Source of the DNA: Rubrivivax sp.
GTDB taxonomy: Bacteria; Pseudomonadota; Gammaproteobacteria; Burkholderiales; Burkholderiaceae_C
Reading direction: 5' to 3'
Assembly: GCA_016790425.1 (NCBI GenBank)
Contig: JAEUPF010000124.1
Coordinates: 1 to 38,437, forward strand
Length of the DNA: 38,437 nucleotides
In this document: piece by piece, positions 23,546-31,348 of the stretch
Numbering within the stretch: the stretch's first letter is position 1
Layout of the letters: each line of letters starts with the position of its first letter
Position numbers and translations under genes: made by a program
The notes under the pieces: generated by a model
Database searches by the model: none
Seen by the model: the letters and a program-made list of their open reading frames with translations, nothing else
Told to the model about the DNA's origin: nothing

Positions 23546-23833
23546 TCAGCGCTTCGCGCCCGCCACGCGCAGCCCTTCGCGGCCCATCGGGTCGCGGCCG
23601 CTCTTGTCCTGCCATTGCGAGTAGTGCGGCAGCGCGCCCAGGCCGCTGTCGAGCGACTCGCCGGGCACGCGCGTGACGACGCCGCGGCCGCTCTTGTCGG
23701 CCCACTGCGAGTAGTGCGGCAGATCGCCCAGGCCGCTGTCGAGCTTCTGGCCTTCGAGCGCCGCGGCGGGCAGCGCGGCGGCGAGGGCCGCCACGCCAAG
23801 CGCGGCCACGGTGGCGGGGAAAGACTTCTGCAT
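23546..23833 (-). CDS. small exported protein with two near-identical 20-residue repeats
   Basis: A 95-residue protein I do not recognise. It has a signal peptide (MQKSFPATVAALGVAALAAALPAAALEG, cleavage near residue 25) and a mature part of about 70 residues containing two repeats, residues 31-50 and 61-80, identical at 18 of 20 positions (LDSGLGxLPHYSQWxDKSGR). They are spaced exactly 30 residues apart, reflecting a 90-bp duplication in the DNA. No cysteines are present. The mature protein is probably periplasmic or secreted. The ribosome site AAGGAAG precedes the ATG at 23833, and a clear terminator follows the stop, so it is a complete monocistronic gene. Function unknown. Confidence 0.85.
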   Translation of the reverse strand: MQKSFPATVAALGVAALAAALPAAALEGQKLDSGLGDLPHYSQWADKSGRGVVTRVPGESLDSGLGALPHYSQWQDKSGRDPMGREGLRVAGAKR

Positions 23834-23966
23834 GGCTTCCTTGCTCCGGTCGATGGATGGTCGCCGGAACATCGGCATGGCGCAGCGCCGCTTGAGCGCC
23901 GCCGCGCAACCGGAGGTGACAGGGGCACCAAGACAGATCCGCGGGCCGGCGCAGTACAGTGCCCGC

Positions 23967-24368
23967 ATGGCCATCCGCATCGTCCGCCTCGGCACGCCAC
24001 GTGCCAAGAACGAAGGCTTGCGCCTGGGCACCGTGCGGCGGCCGCCGCGCGGCGTGCCGAAGGCCGAGTTCGCCAGGCGCGACTTCTACGACGTGTGGCT
24101 GCCGAGCCTCTCGCCGAGCGCCGAGCTGGTGGCGCAGGCGCAGGCGGCCATCGACGCCGGCGACGACAAGGCCTGGGCCGCCTTCGAGCGCAAGTTCAAG
24201 GCCGAGATGAACGAGCCCGACGCGAGCCGCCTTCTCGACCTGCTGGCGGCGCTTTCGCACCAGACGTCGTTTTCGCTCGGCTGCTACTGCGAGAACGAAG
24301 CGCGCTGCCACCGCTCGGTGCTGAGGACGTTGCTCGTGCAACGTGCCGCCGCCATCGCCGCCGGCTGA
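23967..24368 (+). CDS. DUF488 family protein
   Basis: A 133-residue protein of the DUF488 family. It begins MAIRIVRLGTPRAKNEGLRLGTVRRPPRGVPKAEF, includes the YDVWLPSLSPS segment, and carries the family signature LLGCYCENEARCHRSVL-like motif near its end (here SLGCYCENEARCHRSVLRTLL), with the C-x-C...C-H-R cluster. The biochemical role of DUF488 is not established; the cysteine cluster suggests metal binding or redox chemistry. The ATG at 23967 fits family N-termini. It is divergent from the twin-repeat protein gene and convergent with the adenylating-enzyme gene. Confidence 0.88.
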   Translation: MAIRIVRLGTPRAKNEGLRLGTVRRPPRGVPKAEFARRDFYDVWLPSLSPSAELVAQAQAAIDAGDDKAWAAFERKFKAEMNEPDASRLLDLLAALSHQTSFSLGCYCENEARCHRSVLRTLLVQRAAAIAAG

Positions 24369-24460
24369 CACCGGCCAAAGAAGCCGCGGCGAAGCGGACC
24401 TCGCGCGCCGCGCCGCCGCGCCGAAGGCCGGCCGTGACCCGCCGCTGGCGGCGGCGCGCC

Positions 24461-25888
24461 TCAGGCGGCGCGGCGCGCCGGCTCGGTTGTGCGCACGATC
24501 AACGGTGCCTTGCCGCTGGCGCCGCGCGGCAGCGTTTCGACCCATTGCACGTCGATGGCGGGGCAGCGCGCGCCGCGCTGGTCCAGCAGCGCCACGAGTT
24601 GCCCGCGCAGCGCGTCGGCGACGCCCGCCTGCACCGGGCCGGTGAGCAGCACGGTGAGCGCCCCGTCGCCCTGCTGGCGCACCTGCCAGCCGCTGGCCGG
24701 CACGCGCTCGAGCAGGTCGTGCAAGGCGTTGGGGTGCAGTTCGACGCCGGTGCGGCCGCGGCCGGGCGCGCCGATGCCGTTGGCGGTGCCGGTGCCGTTG
24801 GCGGCGCCGGTGCCGCCGCCGTTCACCGCCTCGAAGGCCAGTGTCTCCTCGACCCGCCCTTCGATCGCCTCGAGCATGCGGAACGGCCGCGCGCAGGCGC
24901 AGCGGCCAGGCCGCTCGCGCACGCCGTCGCTGATCTCGTAGCGGATGAGCGGCTGCGTGCGGCGGTCCAGCACCGTCAGCAGCAGCCGCGCCCCGGGCGC
25001 GCCGGGCGGGACGAGTCGGCCGCGGTCGTCGACCACTTCGACGATGGCGCGGTCTTCGAAGAGGTGCAGGTTGCCCGCGCGGCATTCGCTGGCGATCGGT
25101 GCGTACTCGGTGGCGCCGTAGGTGTCGAAGACGGCAATGCCCCAGGCGGCGCGGGCGCGCTCGCGGGTGGCCGCGGGCAGCCGCTCGGCGCTGGTGCCGA
25201 TGTGGGCGAGCGTGATGCGCAGCCGCCCCGCGAGTTGCTCTTCGGCCAGTTGCAGCAGCACCGAGGGATACGCGGCCAGCGCCACCGGCTGGAAGGCGTT
25301 CAGCGCGGTGACGAGGTCGGCCAGCGGCAGCGCTGCGTCGAGCCGAAGCGCCGGGATCCAGCGCGACTGCAGCGAACGGCCCACCTGCGCCGAGTAGTGC
25401 CAGTTCGCGCCCGAAGCGATGAGCGCCGAGCGCGGCCGCGTCCACGGCGGCGGCGCCTCGGCCCACTGCAGCGGCCGCAGGATCGCCGCCAGCGCCTGCA
25501 CCCACTCGCTGCGGTCGAAGACGAAGACGCCGCGCAGGCCCGTCGAACCCGAGGTGGACAGCACCGTGTAGCGGCCGCGATACGGCTGCGCGGCCTGCGC
25601 GCCGGCCAGGTGTGCTTCGAGGTCGGCCAGGCGCAGCGCGGGTTCGGTGAGCACGCTGTCGAACTCGGCCATCAGCGTGGCCTTGGTGAGGACGGGCAGC
25701 TCGTGCAGCGGCCGGCCCTCGAGGCCGCGGTGGAAAGCGCGATAGAACGCGCTGCGCTCGACGACGAAGCGGCGCAGCCCGGCGAGCATGCGCTCCTGGT
25801 GCGCGCGCAACGCCTCGCGGCTCCAGCGCGAACTGCGCTCCTGGCGCCGGGCCGCCAGGGCCACGCGCAACAGCAAGCCGGTGTTCAT
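24461..25888 (-). CDS. PaaK-like adenylating enzyme (phenylacetate-CoA ligase / coenzyme F390 synthetase family)
   Basis: A 475-residue member of the ANL adenylate-forming superfamily. Motifs seen: the ATP loop STSGSTGLRGVFVFDR, motif A5 DTYGATEYAPIASEC, A7 IRYEISDGV, a cysteine-containing RPGRCACARPFRMLEAIEGR as in F390 synthetase/PaaK proteins, and A10 LPRGASGKAPLIV with the catalytic lysine. It should therefore activate a carboxylic acid as an acyl-adenylate; no partner thioesterase, carrier or phenylacetate genes are nearby, so the acid is unknown. A Gly/Asn/Thr-rich insertion (about residues 352-373), encoded by short tandem repeats, separates the two domains. The ATG at 25888 gives the full N-terminal helix region (HQERMLAGLRRFVVERSAFYR). 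Confidence 0.88.
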   Translation of the reverse strand: MNTGLLLRVALAARRQERSSRWSREALRAHQERMLAGLRRFVVERSAFYRAFHRGLEGRPLHELPVLTKATLMAEFDSVLTEPALRLADLEAHLAGAQAAQPYRGRYTVLSTSGSTGLRGVFVFDRSEWVQALAAILRPLQWAEAPPPWTRPRSALIASGANWHYSAQVGRSLQSRWIPALRLDAALPLADLVTALNAFQPVALAAYPSVLLQLAEEQLAGRLRITLAHIGTSAERLPAATRERARAAWGIAVFDTYGATEYAPIASECRAGNLHLFEDRAIVEVVDDRGRLVPPGAPGARLLLTVLDRRTQPLIRYEISDGVRERPGRCACARPFRMLEAIEGRVEETLAFEAVNGGGTGAANGTGTANGIGAPGRGRTGVELHPNALHDLLERVPASGWQVRQQGDGALTVLLTGPVQAGVADALRGQLVALLDQRGARCPAIDVQWVETLPRGASGKAPLIVRTTEPARRAA

Positions 25889-25954
25889 GCCCGGCTTACG
25901 GGCCGGCGCCGGGACTGGATGCGCCGGGCTTTCCCGGCGCTGGCCCGGTGGCCT

Positions 25955-26437
25955 TCAGCCCGCGCGCTGCCCGGCGCGGAAGGTCTCGACGACGAGCACT
26001 TCGGCGTCCAGGTCCGCGAGGTGCCGCTCGACGAGCGGCTTCACGTCCTCCCACGCCAGGCCGCCGACGCCGGTGGCCAGGCGCGGCAGCGCGAGCTGCT
26101 TCCAGCCTTCCTTGCGCGCCTCGGCGGCCAGCGCCTTCAACGCGTGGTTCACGTTGGCCAGCGTGGCGCGGCCCGGGCTGCCGCCGTGGTGGCCGGGCAC
26201 GCCTTGCTGCGTGAACAGCGCCACCACGCGCCGCCCGCCCGGCCCGCCCCAGGTCCACAGGCTGCCTTCGGCCGGGTGGCTGGTCTGGCAGAAGTGGCGG
26301 AAGTCCTTGTACATGGCCGGGAACTGCTCGCGCAGCGCATGCGCCAGACCTTGGCTGAAGGGGTCGTTGGGCGCAACGCCGTGCGCGATGACGGGCAACT
26401 CGCCGGCGAGCAGATCGCCACTGACGAAACGGATCAT
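25955..26437 (-). CDS. macro domain-containing protein (ADP-ribose binding or hydrolysing)
   Basis: A 160-residue stand-alone macro domain. It starts MIRFVSGDLLAGELPVIAHGVAPNDPFSQGLAHALREQFPAMYKDFRHFC, the pattern of macro proteins in which the nucleotide-binding loop replaces the NAAN of the YmdB type; the phosphate loop is seen in LALPRLATGVGGLAWEDVKPLVERHL. Such enzymes bind ADP-ribose or remove it, or its 1''-phosphate, from substrates. A very good ribosome site (GGAGGAA) supports the ATG at 26437. It lies 66 bp after the PaaK-like gene's start codon on the same strand, so macro and PaaK-like genes may be cotranscribed. No toxin (DarT-like) gene is adjacent. Confidence 0.9.
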   Translation of the reverse strand: MIRFVSGDLLAGELPVIAHGVAPNDPFSQGLAHALREQFPAMYKDFRHFCQTSHPAEGSLWTWGGPGGRRVVALFTQQGVPGHHGGSPGRATLANVNHALKALAAEARKEGWKQLALPRLATGVGGLAWEDVKPLVERHLADLDAEVLVVETFRAGQRAG

Positions 26438-26637
26438 GGTTCCTCCGGTCATTCGATGGTCGAAGGATCCCGCCAAGGCCGCGGTGCCGCGCTGACTGGC
26501 GTCAAGCACCGGCAGCTTTGCACAGCAGAAACCCGTGCCGGCAGGCGGTCCGATATCCTGCGATGCTTCGCGCCAGCCGCGGGAGGCTCTCCTTCGGCCA
26601 TGACAAACCTCCTCGCAAGAATGCCCGGAGCGACCCG

Positions 26638-28221
26638 ATGACATTCCGAGTGACCGCGGCCTGGGCCAGCGTGTCGATCGCTGCCCTGTCGGCCGGCTGC
26701 GGTGGCAGTTCTCCCGGCGGCGCCGAGATCTCCGCCTCGCCGCCGCGGGCGCAGGCCGAAGCAGCCAGCGGCGCGGCCCCTTCCGGTTCCGGTTCCGGTT
26801 CCGGTTCCGGTTCCGGTTCCGGTTCGGGTGCCGGTTCCGGCGCGCCGGCCGCGCCGGGCATGCCAGGGGCGCAAGGGCCGCAAGGCGCTGCCTCGGCGCC
26901 GCCGGTCAGCGTCAGCGTGGTGCGCGCGGTGCGGCGCGATGTGGCCGTGCAGGTGGAAGCCACCGGCACGGTGAGCGCGCTGGCCAGCATCGACATCAAG
27001 CCGCAGATCGCCAGCGTCGTCACCGCGGTGCATGTGAAGGAAGGGCAATTCGTCGCCCGCGGCCAGCCGCTGTTCACGCTCGACGGGCGCGCCGACGCCG
27101 CCAACCTGGCGCGCGCCGAGGCGCAGTTGCTGAAGGACCAGGCGACGCTGGCCGACGCGCAACGGCAGCTCGCGCGCAGCCAGGACCTGCTGAGCAAGGG
27201 CTTCGTCTCGCAAGGCGCGGTGGACACGGCGCAGGCCAACGTCGAGGCGCAGCGCGCCGCCATCGCCGCCGACCGCGCCGCCATCGAAGCGGCGCGCGTG
27301 GCGGTGTCGTACAGCCGCATCGCCGCGCCCAGCAACGGCCGCGTCGGGCAGATCAACGTCTACCCCGGCAGCTCGGTATCGCCCAGCGGCCCGGCGCTGG
27401 TCACCGTGACGCAGCTCGACCCGATCGCCGTGTCGTTCAACCTGCCGCAGCGCAACTTGCCCGACGCGCTGGTGGCGCTGGCCGCGGCGCGCAGCGCGCC
27501 GGCGAAGGCAGCGCCGGCGGCTGCAACGAAGGCCGCCAGTGCGCCGGCCGGCGCCCCGGGCGCTGCTGCCTCCTCCGCCTCCGCCTCCGCCTCCGCCTCC
27601 GCCGCCGCCGCCGCGCAGGCCGCTGCCGCCGCGGCGCCGGGCGCGGTGCTGGCCGTGCTCCCTGAAGGGCGCGGCACGCGCATCGGCCGGCTGGACTTCG
27701 TCGACAACCTCGTCGAGGCCGCTTCGGGCACCGTGAAGGTGAAGGCGGTGTTCGACAACCGCGACCAGGCGCTGTGGCCGGGCGCGTACGTCAACGTGCA
27801 GGTGGCGCTGCAGTCGCTGCCGGGCGCCGTGCTGGTGCCGCAGGCGAGCGTCGTGCAAGGCGCGCGCGGCACCGCGGTGTTCGTCGTCGATGCCGAAGGC
27901 GTGGCCGCGATGCGCCCGGTGCGCGTGCTGCAGGCCTTGGGCACGGAAGCGGCGGTCAGCGGCGTGCGCCCCGGCGAGAAGATCGTGCTCGACGGGCGCC
28001 AGAACGTGCGCCCGGGGGCCAGGGTCATCGAGCGCGCGCCCGACGGGCCGCCTCGCACCCCGGGCGCCCCGGGTGCCCCGGGCGGGCCCGGCGGGCGCGG
28101 CGCCAGTGCTTCGGGGGGCGCCCGCGCCTCCTCCTCTGCCGCCGCCGGTCCCGGCACGCCGGGCAGCGCCGCTGCTGCCGCGGCCGCGGCGACACCTGCG
28201 CGCAACGGCGGCGCACCTTGA
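26638..28221 (+). CDS. RND efflux transporter periplasmic adaptor subunit (lipoprotein)
   Basis: A 527-residue membrane-fusion protein that links the RND pump to an outer-membrane channel. The lipobox LSAGC places the lipidated cysteine at residue 21. The core has the biotinyl-lipoyl-like half (GTVSALASIDIKPQIASVVTAVHVKEGQFVARGQPLFTLD), a coiled-coil hairpin (LLKDQATLADAQRQLARSQDLLSKGFVSQGAVDTAQANVEAQ), the second lipoyl half and beta-barrel. Three low-complexity inserts are unusual: a Gly-Ser run after the lipobox, a Ser-Ala run inside the barrel region and a Gly/Pro/Ala-rich tail. The first two come from hexanucleotide repeats. GGAG lies eight bases before the ATG. It is followed after 34 bp by the pump gene. 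Confidence 0.94.
   Translation: MTFRVTAAWASVSIAALSAGCGGSSPGGAEISASPPRAQAEAASGAAPSGSGSGSGSGSGSGSGAGSGAPAAPGMPGAQGPQGAASAPPVSVSVVRAVRRDVAVQVEATGTVSALASIDIKPQIASVVTAVHVKEGQFVARGQPLFTLDGRADAANLARAEAQLLKDQATLADAQRQLARSQDLLSKGFVSQGAVDTAQANVEAQRAAIAADRAAIEAARVAVSYSRIAAPSNGRVGQINVYPGSSVSPSGPALVTVTQLDPIAVSFNLPQRNLPDALVALAAARSAPAKAAPAAATKAASAPAGAPGAAASSASASASASAAAAAQAAAAAAPGAVLAVLPEGRGTRIGRLDFVDNLVEAASGTVKVKAVFDNRDQALWPGAYVNVQVALQSLPGAVLVPQASVVQGARGTAVFVVDAEGVAAMRPVRVLQALGTEAAVSGVRPGEKIVLDGRQNVRPGARVIERAPDGPPRTPGAPGAPGGPGGRGASASGGARASSSAAAGPGTPGSAAAAAAAATPARNGGAP
26781..26840. repeat. hexanucleotide repeat (TTCCGG)n in the adaptor gene
   Basis: Seven exact copies of TTCCGG (26781-26822) are followed by three degenerate copies to 26840. 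They encode a Gly-Ser run right after the lipidated N-terminus of the adaptor. The unit is six bases, so length changes keep the frame. Confidence 0.95.
27574..27603. repeat. hexanucleotide repeat (TCCGCC)n in the adaptor gene
   Basis: Five exact copies of TCCGCC followed by GCC triplets encode a Ser-Ala then poly-Ala run that interrupts the beta-barrel region of the adaptor. It preserves the frame if copy number changes. Confidence 0.93.
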
Positions 28222-28255
28222 ACGACGAAGGACAAGCCGGCGGAGGGCAAGCGCG

Positions 28256-31200
28256 ATGAACCTGTCCGAACTCTTCGTCCGCCGCCCGGTGATGACGGTG
28301 CTGCTGAACGCGGCCATCATCGCCGGCGGCCTGATCGCCTGGTCGCGCATCCCGGTGGCGGCGCTGCCCAGCTACAACACGCCGGTCATCAACGTCTTCG
28401 CCGCGCTGCCCGGCGCCAGCCCGGAGAACATGGCCACCGCGGTGGCGCTGCCGCTGGAAAAGCAGTTCCAGACGATTCCGGGGCTGGCGGTCATCAGCTC
28501 CAGCAGCACGCTGGGCGCGACGTCGGTGACGCTGGAGTTCGACGAGGCGCGCAACATCGACGCCGCCGCGGTCGACGTGCAGGCGGCGCTGTTGCGCGCC
28601 GCCCGCTCGCTGCCGCCGGAGATGACGCAGACGCCGAGCTACCGCAAGGTGAACCCGGCCGACGCGCCGGTGCTGTTCGTCGCGCTGACGTCGCCCTCGC
28701 TCAACATCACCGAGCTGCAAAGCTTCGCCGAGCACCTGATCTCGCCGACGCTGTCCACGCTGCCCGGCGTGGCGCAGATCAACATCTTCGGCGCCAAGCG
28801 CTTCGCGGTGCGCGTGCGCGTCATTCCCTCGGCGCTGGCGGCGCGCAACCTGACGATGGACGAGCTGCGCACCGCGCTCACCGCGGCCAACGCCAACACG
28901 CCGCTCGGCACGCTCGAAGGCCCGCGCCAGACGCTGACGCTCACCGCCAACCGGCAGCTGACCAGCGCGGCCGAGTACGCCGAGCTGATCGTCAGCGTCA
29001 AGGGCGGCAGCCCGGTGCGGCTGCGCGACGTGGCGCTGGTGGAAGACAGCTTCGAGCAGGTGAAGACCTCGGCCACCTTCAACGGCGAGACATCGATCTC
29101 GCTGGCCATCCTGCGCCAGCCCGACGCCAACACGGTGGCGGTGGTCGACGCGGTGAAGGCGGCACTGCGCGACATCAAGGCGCAGTTGCCGGCGAGCGTG
29201 CAGATGTCGATCAACAACGACCGCTCGGTGTCGATCCGCGATTCGCTGCACGACGTGTCGCTGACGATGCTGGGCACCATCGTCCTCGTGGTGCTGGTGA
29301 TCTTCCTCTTCCTGCGCCGCTTCATGGCCACGGTGATCCCGACGCTGTCGCTGCCGGTGTCGCTGCTGGGCGCGGTGGCGATGCTGTGGGCCTTCGGCTA
29401 CACGATCGACAACATCTCGCTGCTCGGGCTGACGCTGGCGGTGGGCCTGGTGGTCGACGACGCCATCGTGATGCTCGAGAACGTGATGCGCCACGTCGAG
29501 GCCGGCGAGCCGCCGTTCCAGGCGGCGCTGCGCGGCTCGCGCGAGGTGGGCTTCACGATCATCTCGATCTCGAGCTCGCTGATCGCGGTGTTCATCCCGA
29601 TCTTCTTCATGCCCGGCGTCATCGGGCTCATGTTCCACGAGTTCGCGGTCATCGTCTCGCTGGCCATCATCGCCTCGGCGTTCGTCTCGCTGACGCTGGT
29701 GCCGATGCTGGCCGGCCGCTTCCTCACCGACGAGGCACACAAGAAGCCGCCGGGGGCGCTGGTGCGCTCGTTCGGGCGCGCCTTCGACGCGACGCTGGCG
29801 CTGTACACGAAGACGCTCGACGCGGCGCTGGCCCACCGCAAGGCCGTGCTCGTCGTCGCGCTGGCCACGTTCGTGGCCACCGGCTGGATGTTCTGGGTCA
29901 TCCCCAAGGGCTTCTTCCCGCAGGAAGACATCGGCCAGATCTCGGTCAGCACCGAGGCCGCCGAGGACGTGTCGTTCGAGCAGATGGTGGCGCTGCAGGA
30001 CCGCGTCGCCTCGATCTTCCGCGCCGACCCGGCGGTGGCCACGGTGAGCAGCTTCAACGGCGGCAGCGGCGCGCAGAACACCGGCCGCATGTTCATCAAC
30101 CTGAAGCCGCGCGCCCAGCGCGCGGCGATGAAGGACGTGCTCGAGGGCCTGCGCCGCAAGATGCGCGAGGTGCCGGGCATTGCCGTGTTCATGCTGCCGA
30201 TCCAGAACCTGCGCCTGGGCGGCCGCCAAAGCAAGGCGCAGTACCAGTACATCCTGCAAAGCGTGCAGGCCGGCGACCTCTACGACTGGGCCGTGCGCAT
30301 GCAGGACAAGCTGCGCGCCGACCCGCTGTTCCGCGACGTCACCAGCGACGCGCAGATGCGCGGCCTGCAGGCGAGCCTGAAGATCGACCGCGAGCGGGCC
30401 AACGCGCTCGGGGTGCCGATCGACGGCATCCGCTCGGCGCTGTTCTCGGCCTTCGGCGAACGCCAGGTTTCCACCATCTACACCGAGGTCGACAGCTACC
30501 AGGTCATCATGGAAGCGGCGCCGGCGGCGCGCGCCGACGAGAGTGCCTTCAACGGCATCTACGTGCGCGCCAGCACGGGAGCGCTCGTGCCGCTGACGAG
30601 CTTCGCCACGGTGACGCGCACCGTCGGCCCCACGGCCATCAACCACGCCGGGCAGCTGCAGGCGGTGACGGTGTCGTTCAACCTCGCGCCGGGGGCGCCG
30701 CTGGGCGAAGCGACGACGCGCATCGAGCGCTACCGCGAGGAGATCCGCATGCCCGCCTCGGTGGTGGCCACCTGGGGCGGCGACGCCAAGGTGTTCAAGA
30801 GCTCGCAGGGCAGCCAGGCGATCCTCATCATCGGCGCGCTGATCGTCATCTACGTGCTGCTGGGCGTGCTCTACGAGAGCTACATCCACCCGCTGACGAT
30901 CCTGGCCGGGCTGCCCTCGGCGGCGGTGGGGGCGCTGGCGACGCTGATGCTGTTCGGGCTGGATCTGACGCTGATCGCCACCATCGGCATCCTGCTGCTG
31001 ATCGGCATCGTCAAGAAGAACGCCATCATGATGATCGACTTCGCGCTCGATGCGCAGCGCCACCAGGGCCTGACGCCGCGCGAGGCCATCCGCGAGGCCT
31101 GCATCCTGCGCTTCAGGCCGATCATGATGACGACGCTGGCGGCGCTGATGGGCGCACTGCCGCTGGCGCTGGGCATCGGCGCCGGGGCCGAGCTGCGCCA

Positions 31201-31348
31201 GCCGCTCGGCCTGGCGGTGGCCGGGGGCCTCGTCTTTTCGCAGGCGATCACGCTGTACATCACGCCGGTGATCTACCTCGCGCTCGACCGCTTCAGCGGC
31301 AAGGGCCCGGTGACGACGCCCGAGGCGCTGGTCGGCAAGCCGGCGTGA
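28256..31348 (+). CDS. RND efflux transporter permease subunit (MdtB/MdtC-like HAE1 family)
   Basis: A 1030-residue inner-membrane proton-driven efflux pump. It begins MNLSELFVRRPVMTVLLNAAIIAGGLIAWSRIPVAALPSYNTPVINV, typical of MdtB/MdtC pumps. The proton-relay residues are present: Asp401-Asp402 in VGLVVDDAIVMLENV and a lysine in GIVKKNAIMMIDF (920-921). The two large periplasmic loops and twelve membrane helices are as expected, and length matches the family. Substrates are typically hydrophobic drugs, bile salts or metals-free toxic organics; none can be named here. GGAGG precedes the ATG at 28256. No outer-membrane channel gene follows; instead nagA overlaps the stop by 4 bp. Confidence 0.96.
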   Translation: MNLSELFVRRPVMTVLLNAAIIAGGLIAWSRIPVAALPSYNTPVINVFAALPGASPENMATAVALPLEKQFQTIPGLAVISSSSTLGATSVTLEFDEARNIDAAAVDVQAALLRAARSLPPEMTQTPSYRKVNPADAPVLFVALTSPSLNITELQSFAEHLISPTLSTLPGVAQINIFGAKRFAVRVRVIPSALAARNLTMDELRTALTAANANTPLGTLEGPRQTLTLTANRQLTSAAEYAELIVSVKGGSPVRLRDVALVEDSFEQVKTSATFNGETSISLAILRQPDANTVAVVDAVKAALRDIKAQLPASVQMSINNDRSVSIRDSLHDVSLTMLGTIVLVVLVIFLFLRRFMATVIPTLSLPVSLLGAVAMLWAFGYTIDNISLLGLTLAVGLVVDDAIVMLENVMRHVEAGEPPFQAALRGSREVGFTIISISSSLIAVFIPIFFMPGVIGLMFHEFAVIVSLAIIASAFVSLTLVPMLAGRFLTDEAHKKPPGALVRSFGRAFDATLALYTKTLDAALAHRKAVLVVALATFVATGWMFWVIPKGFFPQEDIGQISVSTEAAEDVSFEQMVALQDRVASIFRADPAVATVSSFNGGSGAQNTGRMFINLKPRAQRAAMKDVLEGLRRKMREVPGIAVFMLPIQNLRLGGRQSKAQYQYILQSVQAGDLYDWAVRMQDKLRADPLFRDVTSDAQMRGLQASLKIDRERANALGVPIDGIRSALFSAFGERQVSTIYTEVDSYQVIMEAAPAARADESAFNGIYVRASTGALVPLTSFATVTRTVGPTAINHAGQLQAVTVSFNLAPGAPLGEATTRIERYREEIRMPASVVATWGGDAKVFKSSQGSQAILIIGALIVIYVLLGVLYESYIHPLTILAGLPSAAVGALATLMLFGLDLTLIATIGILLLIGIVKKNAIMMIDFALDAQRHQGLTPREAIREACILRFRPIMMTTLAALMGALPLALGIGAGAELRQPLGLAVAGGLVFSQAITLYITPVIYLALDRFSGKGPVTTPEALVGKPA

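Noticed and set aside
25955-26437. DarTG-type toxin-antitoxin pair
   Set aside because: The macro protein is short and no DarT-like ADP-ribosyltransferase gene is adjacent on either side.
26781-27603. Suspected frameshift in the adaptor gene caused by simple repeats
   Set aside because: The frame is intact through both repeats; the units are six bases and the conserved adaptor domains before and after are in the same frame.
28025-31063. A minus-strand open frame of over 1000 codons opposite the RND pump
   Set aside because: It is a mirror of the pump's codon pattern in high-GC DNA: His/Arg/Asp-rich low-complexity translation, no domain, no ribosome site. The plus-strand pump has full family identity.
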